NCBI GenBank assembly: GCA_037367355.1
Contig: CM074702.1
Span: 806,001 to 870,000 of the forward strand
Source of the DNA: Neoscytalidium dimidiatum
Lineage: Eukaryota; Ascomycota; Dothideomycetes; Botryosphaeriales; Botryosphaeriaceae
DNA: 64,000 bases
Direction of reading: 5' to 3'
Position numbers and translations under genes: made by a program. How positions within the stretch are numbered: position 1 is the first letter of the stretch; each line of letters starts with the position of its first letter. The notes under the pieces are model-generated. The model worked only from the letters and a program-made list of their open reading frames with translations. It had not been told where the DNA came from and searched no databases. Below are positions 1-10,900 of this stretch, piece after piece.

Positions 1-1
1 C

Positions 2-3000
2 TCGTTCCTCATCTCTGCATCCTCGTCCCCTCAAGACACCCGCACCAGCATACATCGCTCGCGGGTCCAAAACTTGGATGAACAAAACACGATGCACCGG
101 GCATGGATGGACTCCTATGATGATCATATCTTTCGCCCTCTTCCGGAACGGCAAAAAGCGGAAGAAAGAGCACGCAAAGATCGGCAACAGAAAGAACTTG
201 AGGCGCGACATGTATTACGGAGCAACCGCTTTCGATATACTCCGAACGAATCTCTTCTGTCAGCTTCATTCAATAGTCAAGCTGAATCTCTTGGAAGTTC
301 CGGCCGGCCGCCACGATCTCCCTCGTTTCTCAGAGGCAAGGAGAAGTCGGATCCCGCGAGAGAGCCGTCTACAAAGGACATACGTAGCTCCCGGACCACT
401 GCTCAACACAGACTGAGCGTCGCATCGAGAACAGACTTTTCAACCAGCCCTGTTGGTCGTGATATCCGTCACCCGCTTCTTCTCGATCGTGCGAACACGA
501 CATCTCGACTACCGCCTCGTAGTGTCCCAGCCGACATTAAATCTGAAGACGAAGATTCCCCTACCAAGGAAAACTCAGACTCTCGACCGCACACTCCGGA
601 GCGTGGAAGGGGCAAAGACCCTATAGATGGAGGTAGCAACAGGTCGGCGAATTCAAGCACTAATCCTCGCGCATCGAAATGGCTTTCACGACATATAAGC
701 TTCTCTGCTTTTGGTTTCGGACCCTCGAAGGCCGCTCCAAGCACTGAAGTCACGACGAGTAAAGTTGCACCCGCAGCGCTAAGCAAGATAGCACCGGCCA
801 CCTCAGTAGCCCGAAAACCGTCTCAGCTCAGTGTGCTTTCTGCAGCGCTGGAGGGTAGTGATGCTCATGACCACAAAAAGCCTTCGGAGCCCATCCAGAT
901 TCAGAGCACTTCTAAAAAGTCGTCTGCTCATGACGCTCCCCAGTCAAGCCTACGTATTGGTTCAGGAACGCCGAAAGGCAGACTCGAGGAGAAGGCTCTC
1001 TCCTCGTCGCATACGGCTACAGATATCAAAGATCCTGGTTCACTCTTTTTGCTCGCCGGCTCTAAAGGCCTGCTTGATCAGGTAGGACCTAAACTCAACT
1101 TATCCACAAGTGGAGATAGGCAGGAGATACCTCGGACCTTATCTCCCACAAGTTCCCTTGCCCCATGGATGGTCCTCGTAAACCCATGTAACCCAAGGAA
1201 GAACAATCTGACTATTGCGAGCCAGTTCCGTCGCTGGCACCATGTCTTTCCGCGCCCACTGAAAGCTTCCTCGATCAAGTGGAAGTCACTTTGCTCTCCG
1301 GCTGCCGTTCCCTTAACAAATGACTTCTTCCCAAACGCCGATCAGCTGGCCACGGAGTATAATGAGAGCCCGTACAGAATCATCCAGAATGACGAGGAAG
1401 AGTTGTATGCAACTCCGAAGAGTCGGGAGAATCTAATTCGGGAACTCATCGCTTTCCGTCTTGCTCATGGTTTCCAGATCATCATTGGCTCCTCGGTTGC
1501 GGAATTCATCGGAAAGCCCGAGCAGGACATTGCGAATATTTTTGCGAAAGACTATATGCTTGAAGCTGGATCATCCATTTTCATGTCTCTTGGAAGCACC
1601 ATTCACCAGCTCGCGTGCGTGAGCGTAGGGGAGGTCGAAGTCAAGAGATTCTACAGAAAGCCTGCAGCGGAGATTCTCTCGGTTGACAGAGCAAAGCCAC
1701 CATTCCTCTACAAACCACTGATAAAAACAGCTCTGGACGGGAAATACGAGCTCCAGGAGTTCATGCTCAAGAATCCTCGCGATGAGTACAACTGGAATTT
1801 CATTGATAGCTACCTGGCTGGCTACGAGCAAGATTTTTCTGACACGCTCAGATTCTGGCGAGCCCGCTTTGTGCTTATCCCTGTGGACATACCGCCAAAT
1901 CCACGACGTCACCTCTCCATGCTTGCTGAGGACTCGGATGAGGAAATCCGTCTGGAAGGTATCCGGAAGCTGACGCAAATCTGGCAAAAGTGGCGCTACG
2001 TCCCACCTGAGGAGAGACAGTACCAGGCCGTAGCACGTATGCGCAAAGACCCAAACCCCCTAGCTATCGAGTATCAAACACGAGATCCATCTGCTGTTGT
2101 TGCCGCCGGACCAGATGGAACAATCTTAGCAGAAGGTACGACAGATGCTTTCTCAACGGCACTGTTTGCTGGAAACGAGTCTTACAATAGCTCCAACTAT
2201 GACATCGCCAAGCTTGCTGTAGATCTTCAGGGGGAGAAAGGTATTCCGATGACGGACAGACGGTGGCATTTCAAGCTCCATTTGAGCTGCTTCCTCGGCT
2301 TTGACTTGACTACTTGGTTATTGCAAAACTTCCGGGACATCAATACCAGAGAAGAGGCAGTTGAACTCGGGAATGAAATTATGAGCAAGGGACTCTTCCA
2401 CCACGTCACCCGAAAACATCCTTTCCGTGATGGGAATTTCTTCTATCAGATATCGTCAGATTATCGTGCTCCGCGTTCGGAAACGAAGAGTTGGCTCGCG
2501 GGCCTCAGCACCCGTCGTTCCGACAAGTCTTCAGTTCCCTCGACACCTTCGACTGAAGCAAGGCCTATGTCGATCACTTCTTCTACTTCGATAAGATCAA
2601 GACCTACCACGGCAACCTCATCTTCCGAGAACTCAGGAGAGAAGACGCCAACTCGAATCGGAAGCCCAAGAAAGCAAGCGACGCTAAGCAATGTCATGCG
2701 TATTGACGTGGACCCGCGGAAGAGGTCGTACAGGCCTGAGGTGGTCAACCTACACTACGACCGTCTTCACAACCCTGACAACTGCTACCACATTCGGATC
2801 GATTGGATGAATGTGACATCCAAGTTGATTGAAGATGCCATCAACACTTGGGCAACAAGCGTGGAGAAGTATGGCTTGAGGCTCGTCGAACTTCCAATCG
2901 CGGAAGCTGCTAGCATTGGCAGCTCGCATCCATTCCGTTCACCATACATGATCCGGTTAGCCTGCCCGCCTCCCAAGGGACAGCTGCAGTACTTCGACTC

Positions 3001-3997
3001 GACATCGTTCGGCCCACAGCGCCAGAGCGACCGGTTCGTGTACCACAAAGCCATCCTCCGTAAGCTCGGCTTTGTCCTCGACATGGAGTCTGCGTCGTCC
3101 TTCCCATCCGATGTCGATGTTACATACTCGTGGGGCAAGCCTGACTACCGGTACACGCAGTTCATCCACAAGACGGGCGTGCTCCTTGCACAAATCACCG
3201 ACGACGGCGATTTCCTCCTGCTGGCAAACCGCCTGTGCAACAACCGCGGCGCCTTCGGCATCGGTCTCGCGCGGAGCGAAGGCGCCCCCAAATCGGCGGA
3301 TTCTTCTGAGCAGCAACAGCAGCAGCAGCAGCAGCAGCAACGCCGCGAGCCCACCCCGATCTTCGCCCTCCAGAACCCTACCCAAAACGTCCGCTCGCCG
3401 TTCGCGTCCCCGCTCGTTCGCCCCGTGCCGGACAACGCGCTCTCCGCGGTCGCGCTCAACATGAATCAGCGCATCGGGGTCGATAAGGGCTTCAAGACGG
3501 CGGAGCAGATCAAAGACGAGATGGAGGCGCTGTGCTTAGACGAGCGCGCGCTGCGCCTCTTCTACGCCGACTACGCGACCGAGCTGAGCAAGTCTTCCCA
3601 GCAGCAGCAGCAGCGCACCGCCGGCGCGTCGCCCAGCCCGCGCATCACCGCCGTGAGCAGCCCCCGCATGACGCCCGTGCTAGATTCGAGCATCCCGTCG
3701 TTGGGACTCCCGCCGGGGACGTCGTCATCGACGGGGAGGGACGCGAGTCCTGCGCCGCATCTGGGGAACGCGCTTATCCCGCATCCGTGGCAGGCGCAGA
3801 CTTCGTCGCCCGGGGCTTCGTCCTCGGCGTCGGCGTCGGCGTCGTCGGCTGTGGATTGCGGCGGCGGCAGCAGCGGTGGTGGTAGCGGTAGCGGCAGTGG
3901 GGTAACAAGCTCTAGTGCGAACATGTCGCATTCTCGGACCCCGACGCGATCGTCGGAAAGCAGCGACTTCAGCGGCGGAGGCTCGTCCGCAGGCTGA
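2..3997 (+). CDS. IML1: Iml1, Gtr1-GAP subunit of SEACIT/GATOR1 (5' partial)
   Basis: Fungal homologue of DEPDC5. In this family the protein is the GTPase-activating subunit of SEACIT/GATOR1, which acts on Gtr1/RagA at the vacuole to switch off TORC1 when amino acids are scarce. The frame is open from position 2 with no convincing start, so the N-terminal part lies outside the window; about 1,330 residues remain. Visible landmarks are a Ser-rich linker, the segment PWMVLVNPCNPRKNNLTIAS (around 1167-1226), and a DEP domain (TDRRWHFKLHLSCFLGFD onward, about 2254-2460). A conserved C-terminal domain (YRPEVVNLHYDRLHNPDNCY onward, to about 3250) follows. The tail is low-complexity, with a poly-Gln run at 3310-3341 and Ser/Gly runs, and stops with TGA at 3995. 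No intron is needed inside the visible part. Identification is firm; only the 5' end is missing. Confidence 0.93.
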   Translation, partial: SFLISASSSPQDTRTSIHRSRVQNLDEQNTMHRAWMDSYDDHIFRPLPERQKAEERARKDRQQKELEARHVLRSNRFRYTPNESLLSASFNSQAESLGSSGRPPRSPSFLRGKEKSDPAREPSTKDIRSSRTTAQHRLSVASRTDFSTSPVGRDIRHPLLLDRANTTSRLPPRSVPADIKSEDEDSPTKENSDSRPHTPERGRGKDPIDGGSNRSANSSTNPRASKWLSRHISFSAFGFGPSKAAPSTEVTTSKVAPAALSKIAPATSVARKPSQLSVLSAALEGSDAHDHKKPSEPIQIQSTSKKSSAHDAPQSSLRIGSGTPKGRLEEKALSSSHTATDIKDPGSLFLLAGSKGLLDQVGPKLNLSTSGDRQEIPRTLSPTSSLAPWMVLVNPCNPRKNNLTIASQFRRWHHVFPRPLKASSIKWKSLCSPAAVPLTNDFFPNADQLATEYNESPYRIIQNDEEELYATPKSRENLIRELIAFRLAHGFQIIIGSSVAEFIGKPEQDIANIFAKDYMLEAGSSIFMSLGSTIHQLACVSVGEVEVKRFYRKPAAEILSVDRAKPPFLYKPLIKTALDGKYELQEFMLKNPRDEYNWNFIDSYLAGYEQDFSDTLRFWRARFVLIPVDIPPNPRRHLSMLAEDSDEEIRLEGIRKLTQIWQKWRYVPPEERQYQAVARMRKDPNPLAIEYQTRDPSAVVAAGPDGTILAEGTTDAFSTALFAGNESYNSSNYDIAKLAVDLQGEKGIPMTDRRWHFKLHLSCFLGFDLTTWLLQNFRDINTREEAVELGNEIMSKGLFHHVTRKHPFRDGNFFYQISSDYRAPRSETKSWLAGLSTRRSDKSSVPSTPSTEARPMSITSSTSIRSRPTTATSSSENSGEKTPTRIGSPRKQATLSNVMRIDVDPRKRSYRPEVVNLHYDRLHNPDNCYHIRIDWMNVTSKLIEDAINTWATSVEKYGLRLVELPIAEAASIGSSHPFRSPYMIRLACPPPKGQLQYFDSTSFGPQRQSDRFVYHKAILRKLGFVLDMESASSFPSDVDVTYSWGKPDYRYTQFIHKTGVLLAQITDDGDFLLLANRLCNNRGAFGIGLARSEGAPKSADSSEQQQQQQQQQQRREPTPIFALQNPTQNVRSPFASPLVRPVPDNALSAVALNMNQRIGVDKGFKTAEQIKDEMEALCLDERALRLFYADYATELSKSSQQQQQRTAGASPSPRITAVSSPRMTPVLDSSIPSLGLPPGTSSSTGRDASPAPHLGNALIPHPWQAQTSSPGASSSASASASSAVDCGGGSSGGGSGSGSGVTSSSANMSHSRTPTRSSESSDFSGGGSSAG

Positions 3998-6900
3998 CCC
4001 CTTCTCCGAGGAAGCGGCGGGACTGTGTGTGTGCGTGTGTGTGTGTGCGCGGATTGTGGTGGAAAGTGTTTGAGCTATCCGGTTTGAGACTGGGAGGTTT
4101 TCAATGGGATTGGGGATAGGGCTGCATGAGAAATCCTTAGCCATTTGTTTCCCTACATATTCGCTTTTTACTTTGGTTTCAATATATTTTTTATTTATTT
4201 TTGGCAGGACGGCAAGAGATGCACGTCGTCCCGCTACCAGATGTGCTACGTATGCCAGATCGAAGGAATTGAGATGCGGAGAAAGTAGTGTTGCGGCGGT
4301 GTGGGAAGGAATGCGTTTGCATGGTTTAGGTTGGATGCGCTTGAGGTTACGCGCGGCGGGGTTCTTCGTGGGAAAAAAAAAAAAAAAGGTTCGAGGTTGA
4401 GCCTGCGCTGCACTGGGAGCTCGGCTTCAAAGGTGCTGCGAGGAGCAAGGTATTTGGCGGGTAGTTGGCGACTCCAATTGTTTCCACATCCGGACGAGTA
4501 CTTGGAGTTTCTGTTTCCGGACGCGTTCCTCAACTCCTCCTTGATGTAATGCTTCTTGGAAGTGACCTCGTATTTGCGTTTTAGGTGGCGTTTTTTTTTT
4601 TTTTTCGGTGTTCGGGCCGTTGGATGCGTGGGACGGATGTGCTAAAGACGACTAGTTTTCTGGGGCTGGATCGAAGGCCGGTGCCGATGCAGTCTCGTTT
4701 GGTCTAGCTGGGTTGTGTTGTCTTGCTCAGCAGCATCGCCATCGGCAAAACGGGGGGCCTGAAGAGGTCATGGTAACTGTTGTAAGTGGCGGAGAGACAC
4801 GCGCCGCTGCTGCTGCTGCGTTGTACGGTGCTTTCACTCGTCACGGCGGTCACGGTGTCACGGTCACGATGTTCATGCGAGGCATGCATGCAAGGCGGGG
4901 GAATTTCGGGGGGCCGAGTAGAAAAATGCGGGATTACAAACGGGACGATTGGTCGGCATTAATTCTTCCTGCATCCGTTTGCTTCTTCAGCTGCAAGAAA
5001 GTACCAGTGCTGTACGTGATGGGCATGGGGGGTGGGGGAGTGCGCTGCGTGTGGACAGGAGCAGGCGCCCGGTATCCCCATTTGCTGGCAACGTGCAGAT
5101 GATGGGTATGCGACTGGGCGAACATCATCACCCTTCCGCCACTCGGAGCGTCGACCAGGAAAGCGACCCCCAAGAGGCCCGAACCCAGATCTTGCGTACA
5201 TCACCAGATCTCGGCTGCCTCGTTTGCATGAGTCGGGCTGCTGCTGCCAGCTACGGGATGCTCCGCCGCCGCCGCCGCCGCCGCCGCCGTCGTCGTTCAC
5301 AGGGAAGCGCGCGCACGAGTTCCGCGGGGAATGGTGGAAATGCGCGGGGTGTTCCGGACCATGTGTCGGCGAGTTTCTTGGGAACCATCCACGAGTATCA
5401 TTCCCGAGCCCGACAACGTGGAAAGAGGCAACCATTATTACAATATTGATTTTCAGGCAGGCAACGGGAAGGTGTGGGTGAGTACATACGTCAGCGACCG
5501 ATAAGCTGGGGGCTGCGAGGGCCTGCGAGGGCCTGCGATGAAGTGCTGTATGAAATGGTTAGCTGGAGTACTTATCTCGCCTTCCCCAAAGAACGGTGAT
5601 GACTCGATGAGATTACGATAGAATGCAAGGCGAACGCTTGCTTTTTCCCGCTGGGCCGGACCCTGGAAGCTGGAGGGATGAGAATAACGGTGGCCGACCC
5701 GGCCTGCGATATTCCCTGTCGCGCCTCATCTCACTCGCGCCGACCGGGAAACGGGGGAATGCCTCCGATGCTGCTGCTCGTCGTGTGGTCCAGCCCAGTC
5801 GCTGCAACGTGCTGCGCAAAGGCAGATACATCACGCGTGCAACCTCTGCACTTGTATTTCTTTTTCTTCGACTCCTTGGGTGGATGGAACAGTGAATGAA
5901 TGACTCTTCCCGTGCTCCGGTGCTCCGCGTCCCGAGGGAAGGGAGAGAGAGGCGTGGAGGCAGCCCGGAGTTAGGCATGTGCTGCCTGCTTCTCCGCCTG
6001 CTCACCTGTACCGCGCGCGACGTTGCGGCATGCTACTCGCTCTCGCGCCTGGCACGCGGTGGCAGTGACGGGCAGGCGGCCATCACATGAACGTCGTCTG
6101 GGACCTTTGGTACTCGGGTCTCTGCGCCTCTTGGTTTCGCGAGTGGAAGACTGCCATGCCTGTGAGACGGATGGGGGAGGAGTCATCAGACGAACGAGGA
6201 TACAACCCGGGACGGCAGAGATAGCGATGGGGAAAATAAGGCGGATGCGGACATGGATCTGGTCGTGTTGGTTGGCCCTCTCTTCGCCCTGTGGCACGGC
6301 GGCTGGGCCTGGTTTGATTGTCCAGCTAGCCCAGCTGCTTCAAGAAGGTATCGCGGCAGTGGCAGTGGCAGTGGCAGTCATCTCAACCACGGCACCTGTC
6401 CGGCTGATACGTGATGTGATAGCGGGAGGCGCCTCCCCAATCACCATCCTGCCGGCTCCTGTCGACGACCACGTCGAGGCTCGGCCCGGCCAGTTGCCAG
6501 TCAGCTCTCCAGCACGGCTGCGCAGGCGCCGGCACGGCACAGGTCACCACACCTCAGACCGAGCTGAGGCACTTGTTGAACTAGGGGCGAGAGACAGTTG
6601 GACGCGACTCACATTCTCAGCCGCGGGCGGCTCGCGCAGTTGCAGGCGTGGTGTAGCACGGGCGAGCACGCTGCTGCAGGCCGGCCGGCGGCGTGGCTGA
6701 CTGCCGCTGGGCTCATGCAGTGCGTCCTATTTTCGGGAGGATGGGCGAGTGTGAACGATGTGTGGATGTATGTACGATCTGCCCCCCGGGCCTGTGATGC
6801 TTACCCCATCGTGCAACGGTCAGCCCTGCCGCCGCCAGAGCATGGCTATATGTCTGCCGCCGGCCCCTCGAGACATGAGCTTTTGGATGGAGCACCTCTG

Positions 6901-7863
6901 CGGACCTTGCGCGTCTGTGACGTACCACACGCGACAGAAAGAAAGGGCCGGGAAATGGCATGCCACCAGCCTCTCGCATCCCTACCTCACTGCTCACTGC
7001 TCATTGCTCACTGCTCACGTACCCGCATCGCCGCCCACCGCATTCCGGCGCGCTGCCGACACCGCGCCTATTGGCACCCGCGTCGCCCCAACACACTCGC
7101 GGCCCCTGACGCTCGTTGCATCCCTTTCCTCGCGCGGCAGCTGGCAGGCTGGGCGCTGAGGCCGGCTGCTTCAGGCTAAAACGGGCGGCAGCAAGCTTTC
7201 TGGAAGGGCGTCTGTGGAGGGAAATGAGCGCTGTGCGATCGCCGCAAGAAGACATCATCGCTGAGGGCGCGCGCAGAAAAAGTTCGGGAGCAGCTAGCGC
7301 GACGCGGGCAAGATTGCGCGGGAGCAGGGCCTGAGGGCTAGAGGGCTGGCTAGGGCTGGCTTCCCCGTTGGCATCGTCGTTTGTGGCTGCTCTAGGTTGT
7401 CGGGTAGGCTGGCCGTGTCGAGCTTAGAGCACACACCGCCTCTTGGTCTGCCGAGTGCAGGGAAATCCACGCCAGACACGCCCGCCCACCACGCGAGCAA
7501 AACCATTGCCTCTGCTGCTGCCTCTCTCCTCCCCCGAAACCCAGATATACGAGTGCGCTCCGTCGCCCGCGCGCGCTGCCGCTTTCACGACCACCGCCCT
7601 CCGCCTCACCACTCCCTCCGCCGCTTCCATCTATCCGCACTCCTCCCTCACCGGCCGCCCACCACACACCACCGCCCGCGCCCGCTCCGTACCGCCTTGG
7701 CCACCTGCTCCAAGCCCTCACCACCGCGCGCCCTCGTCGCCCCTCGCTGCTCGTGCGAGCTCCGCCCCGAGTCGTGGCCATGAGCCCGCGAGAGCGGTCT
7801 GCCCCAGACGTCCGAGTCCAGGCCGCAGGCTAGCAATTGATAATCCCAACCCGCCCTTCTTCC
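3998..7863. other. long gene-free stretch between IML1 and the FNIP gene
   Basis: About 3.9 kb without a recognisable gene. The first part holds a GT repeat (4023-4050), an A run near 4373-4385 and a T run near 4591-4605. Further on are a CCG repeat (about 5263-5289), a doubled gggcctgcga unit (5518-5540), a ggcagt repeat (about 6355-6378) and a run of ctcactg-like units (6986-7019). Open frames here are Arg/Pro/Ser-rich and show no family resemblance. From about 7.4 kb the sequence becomes C/T-rich, as expected of the leader and promoter of the downstream gene. Confidence 0.6.
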
Positions 7864-7959
7864 ATGGAGACGCCCATCAACGACAATGCTCGGCCAGCTC
7901 CTCCATTCCTTCAACCCCTCCCGCCGCGGCACCCCGCGCCAGTCGAGCAATCTCATTGA
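7864..7959 (+). promoter_or_regulatory. upstream ORF overlapping the FNIP start
   Basis: An ATG in good context (tccATGg) lies 22 nt before the FNIP start codon and in a different frame. It opens 31 codons and ends with TGA at 7957, about 70 nt inside the FNIP coding region. Because it is so close it must be in the mRNA leader if translation of FNIP begins at 7886. Ribosomes starting here could not also read the FNIP start, so it could lower FNIP output. The regulatory role is inference. Confidence 0.45.
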
Positions 7960-10900
7960 GTCCGTCACCGAGGACTCCCACACCCGCAACCTTCTCTTCC
8001 CCGACGCCCACGCCCTCTACCAGAATGACTCCCAACAAGCATTTCCGCAGCTCTTGTCCGGAGGCAGCCCCGGCGGCAGCGCCTCGTACGATAGCACACA
8101 GGCTGGCATTGACCTCGACCAACACCGGGACTTCCGGATTATAATAGCGCAGGATGAGGCTGGCGCCACTCCGAGAGCCGTTCTCTTCGACTCAAAACCT
8201 GGCAGCGGGAGCGCCGAGTCTCCCTCGGCCGCGTCCGAGCGGAGGGCGAGCCGTATCCTCGGGGCGGGTGGACCCATGCCAGCGGGCCAGCCGCCTGGCT
8301 CATCCTCCGCCTTTACGCCGGGCCATGGTAGACGATCCTCTCTTGCCGCTCAGGGCTCCGTGCCCCAGTCCCCGACTGTCAGTGCGTTCCAGCGCGCCCG
8401 CACAAGGGGAGCTTCCATCTCGAACATGCAGACGTTTGAGGAGAGTGCTCAGAACGCTCGGTTGCGAGAATCTGAAGAGCTGGTGAAGACTTGCCTGGAC
8501 TGCATGTTTGGATCGGTGCCAATGGCATACCGGGGGACAAGCAACAAGTTGCATATCATCCCAATGGAACCACGGGCTTCCGAAAGGAATGTCACGAGCC
8601 CACCGCTTCATGAGGGATACAGTTCTCTGGGAAGATCGGAAGGTCGGACGAAGAGCAGGTTAGCGACGTCCTACACCGCGTCGAATATTCCGCCTGTACC
8701 TTCACAATCTGGCGCTGGGCTGTCAGAGGCTTCGCAGAAAGAAGTTCGGCGGCGAACAATTCTCATCACTCGGCTGTTCTCTGTTTCCCCGCCGGATGAG
8801 GTTGAGATGCCGGAGTCTTCGAACTCGAATTCTACAACTCCAACTCCTGGAAGTTCTGTTGGCAAAGGCAACAGCTTCCCATTCCCGCACGTGAACTCAG
8901 GAGGTGTGCCTCAGTACTCGAGAAAGAGTTCAAGGCAGTGCAGAACCCCGATGTACGCTATAGGCATCATCTTGCACTTACCCGTTGCCCCACCACCCCC
9001 TCGTTCCGGAACCGCGCCCCAGAGAACCGGGTCAAAATCCCAGGGTGGGCAGGATTCTCTTGGTTCATCTTTTGACTCAGATCGCCGCGCAGGCTGGGCC
9101 TTCGTGGACGCCACGTTTGGCGTGGATTCGTTGCTATCAATATCAGGAAACAGTGACGTTGATGACCGCGTGGATGTCATTGGGCAGCACTGGGACGTCA
9201 TCGTCAGGACGTTGACAAGCCTTCAGTTCGTTGTCCAGGACAAGGTCATGAGTCTATTCAAGGTTGCCGAGCAGACTACGCCAGCAGCCCAGCCTCCAAG
9301 CCGCACTCATGGATCTCGGAGTTCTCACCGCGAACCAGTCATGCCACCCCGCCGCATGCTGAAGCTCCAGCCTTTTGCGTTGTTGTTTGATCCGGACATA
9401 AAGCAGGCCGTCGATTCCGCCGCTGATCGAGTCGTGCGTGGAATGAAAGTTCCTCGCGTCGTGACCGGTCAGGGTAGATGGGGTGTGTGGCGTGAAGAGG
9501 CAAGATGGCTCGGACGTTGGGCTGGCGGGAGAGAACAGAACTTCTTTCTCTTCAATCTCCTGACGGCATTCTTGGGCACACATACCGAATGGCTGAATAT
9601 CCTCGGACCCAAGTCATATAGAACGAAGCATCGGGAGCAGCAGAGGAGTATTGCTGGAGAAGACATCACCATTGCCAGTCGGACCGTCATTGTCTCTTCG
9701 GATAAGATGGCTGCGAGACGACTGATCTTCTTGCTGGCCAATTTCCTTCCTGCTTCTGGCCATGCTCTGCTTGAGGGAGCGTCACCGGTTCGCCCGAGCA
9801 CATCGACATCTCTGAGAGGATATTCTCAATCACCGCCCAATGCCAATGCAGGGCTGTCGAGACAGCAGTCCTTAAGACGTACAATCAATCGCAAGGGACA
9901 CAAGAGCTATCCGAACATGAACGCTCTCAACAATGCCAAGAACAGCAATTCCGACCTGTCTGAAGACAAGTCAGACGACAAGGACGAGAAACGCCCCCCT
10001 TCTAGGTCTGTACCGCATTCTCGGAGACCATCTCAAGTTCACTCCATAAAGTCTATCAACGCAACTGGTCTAGCCATACCCTCTATGGTGGAGGATCCTG
10101 CCACACGGAAAGGCAGCACCACTACCACATCGACTGTGACCCCTGAAACAGCGGTTCCCGTCGCACACTTTGCAATTCATCGGCACAGTTCTGGGTCTAC
10201 TTCTTCCAATGAAGCACGTCCTCCCAGCAGTGGTAGTCTGGCTTCTGTCAACCTGAGGCACACCCTGCATCGGACAGGAAGTGGAGCTACAAGTCCAAGT
10301 AATGACTCTTCCGCCAGCAAGTGGGGCAGCTTCATAAGCTTCTGGAGCAGTGGTGCTCGTCGCGAGTCGTCTACTGATCACAGTGACATCCTACAATCGA
10401 CTGACGATGGTGTTGGGATTGGAGGGTATAGACGGCCTCACAATCACTCAGCGAGCAAGCTTGAACAGATGGTTCAAGAGCTTCAGGTTGACGATTTTGA
10501 TCAGGAGGATTCGGAAGACTACGAAGCAGCTGTCACCCACGACCAGAACCCTGCGTCTCCCGGTGGCCCACATAGCGCGGCTCGTGCGATTCCCGCACGG
10601 CCCAAGCATCTAAACTCCCCCCTGAAGCTTTCGGTCAACGAGAACGATGGTGTCATCGACGTTGACATCGCCCTCCCTGGGTTTGGTTCGCCAATACAGT
10701 CGCCGCTACTCCCTGCTCTTGGCAACTCTGTGTCGAGTCTCGATGGCTCGCCCTTTGGACCGTCATTCTGCTCGTCAGCTATCTCATTCGAAAGTCAGCC
10801 TCCAGTAAACGTTGCTGGTTGGCTTGCACGATTCCATCCGGATTTTGTTCTTCAAGGTGTCCAACCGTATGCGGATTTGGAAAAGGATGTGCGCAAGTCC

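Noticed and set aside
6023..6700. 225-codon frame in the 4-7.9 kb gap
   Set aside because: Low-complexity, Arg/Ala/Ser-rich, overlaps the ggcagt repeat and shows no domain.
6986..7019. Run of ctcactg-like units as a CRISPR-like or telomeric repeat
   Set aside because: Units are adjacent, short and imperfect, without spacers, and the host is a fungus. It is an ordinary microsatellite.
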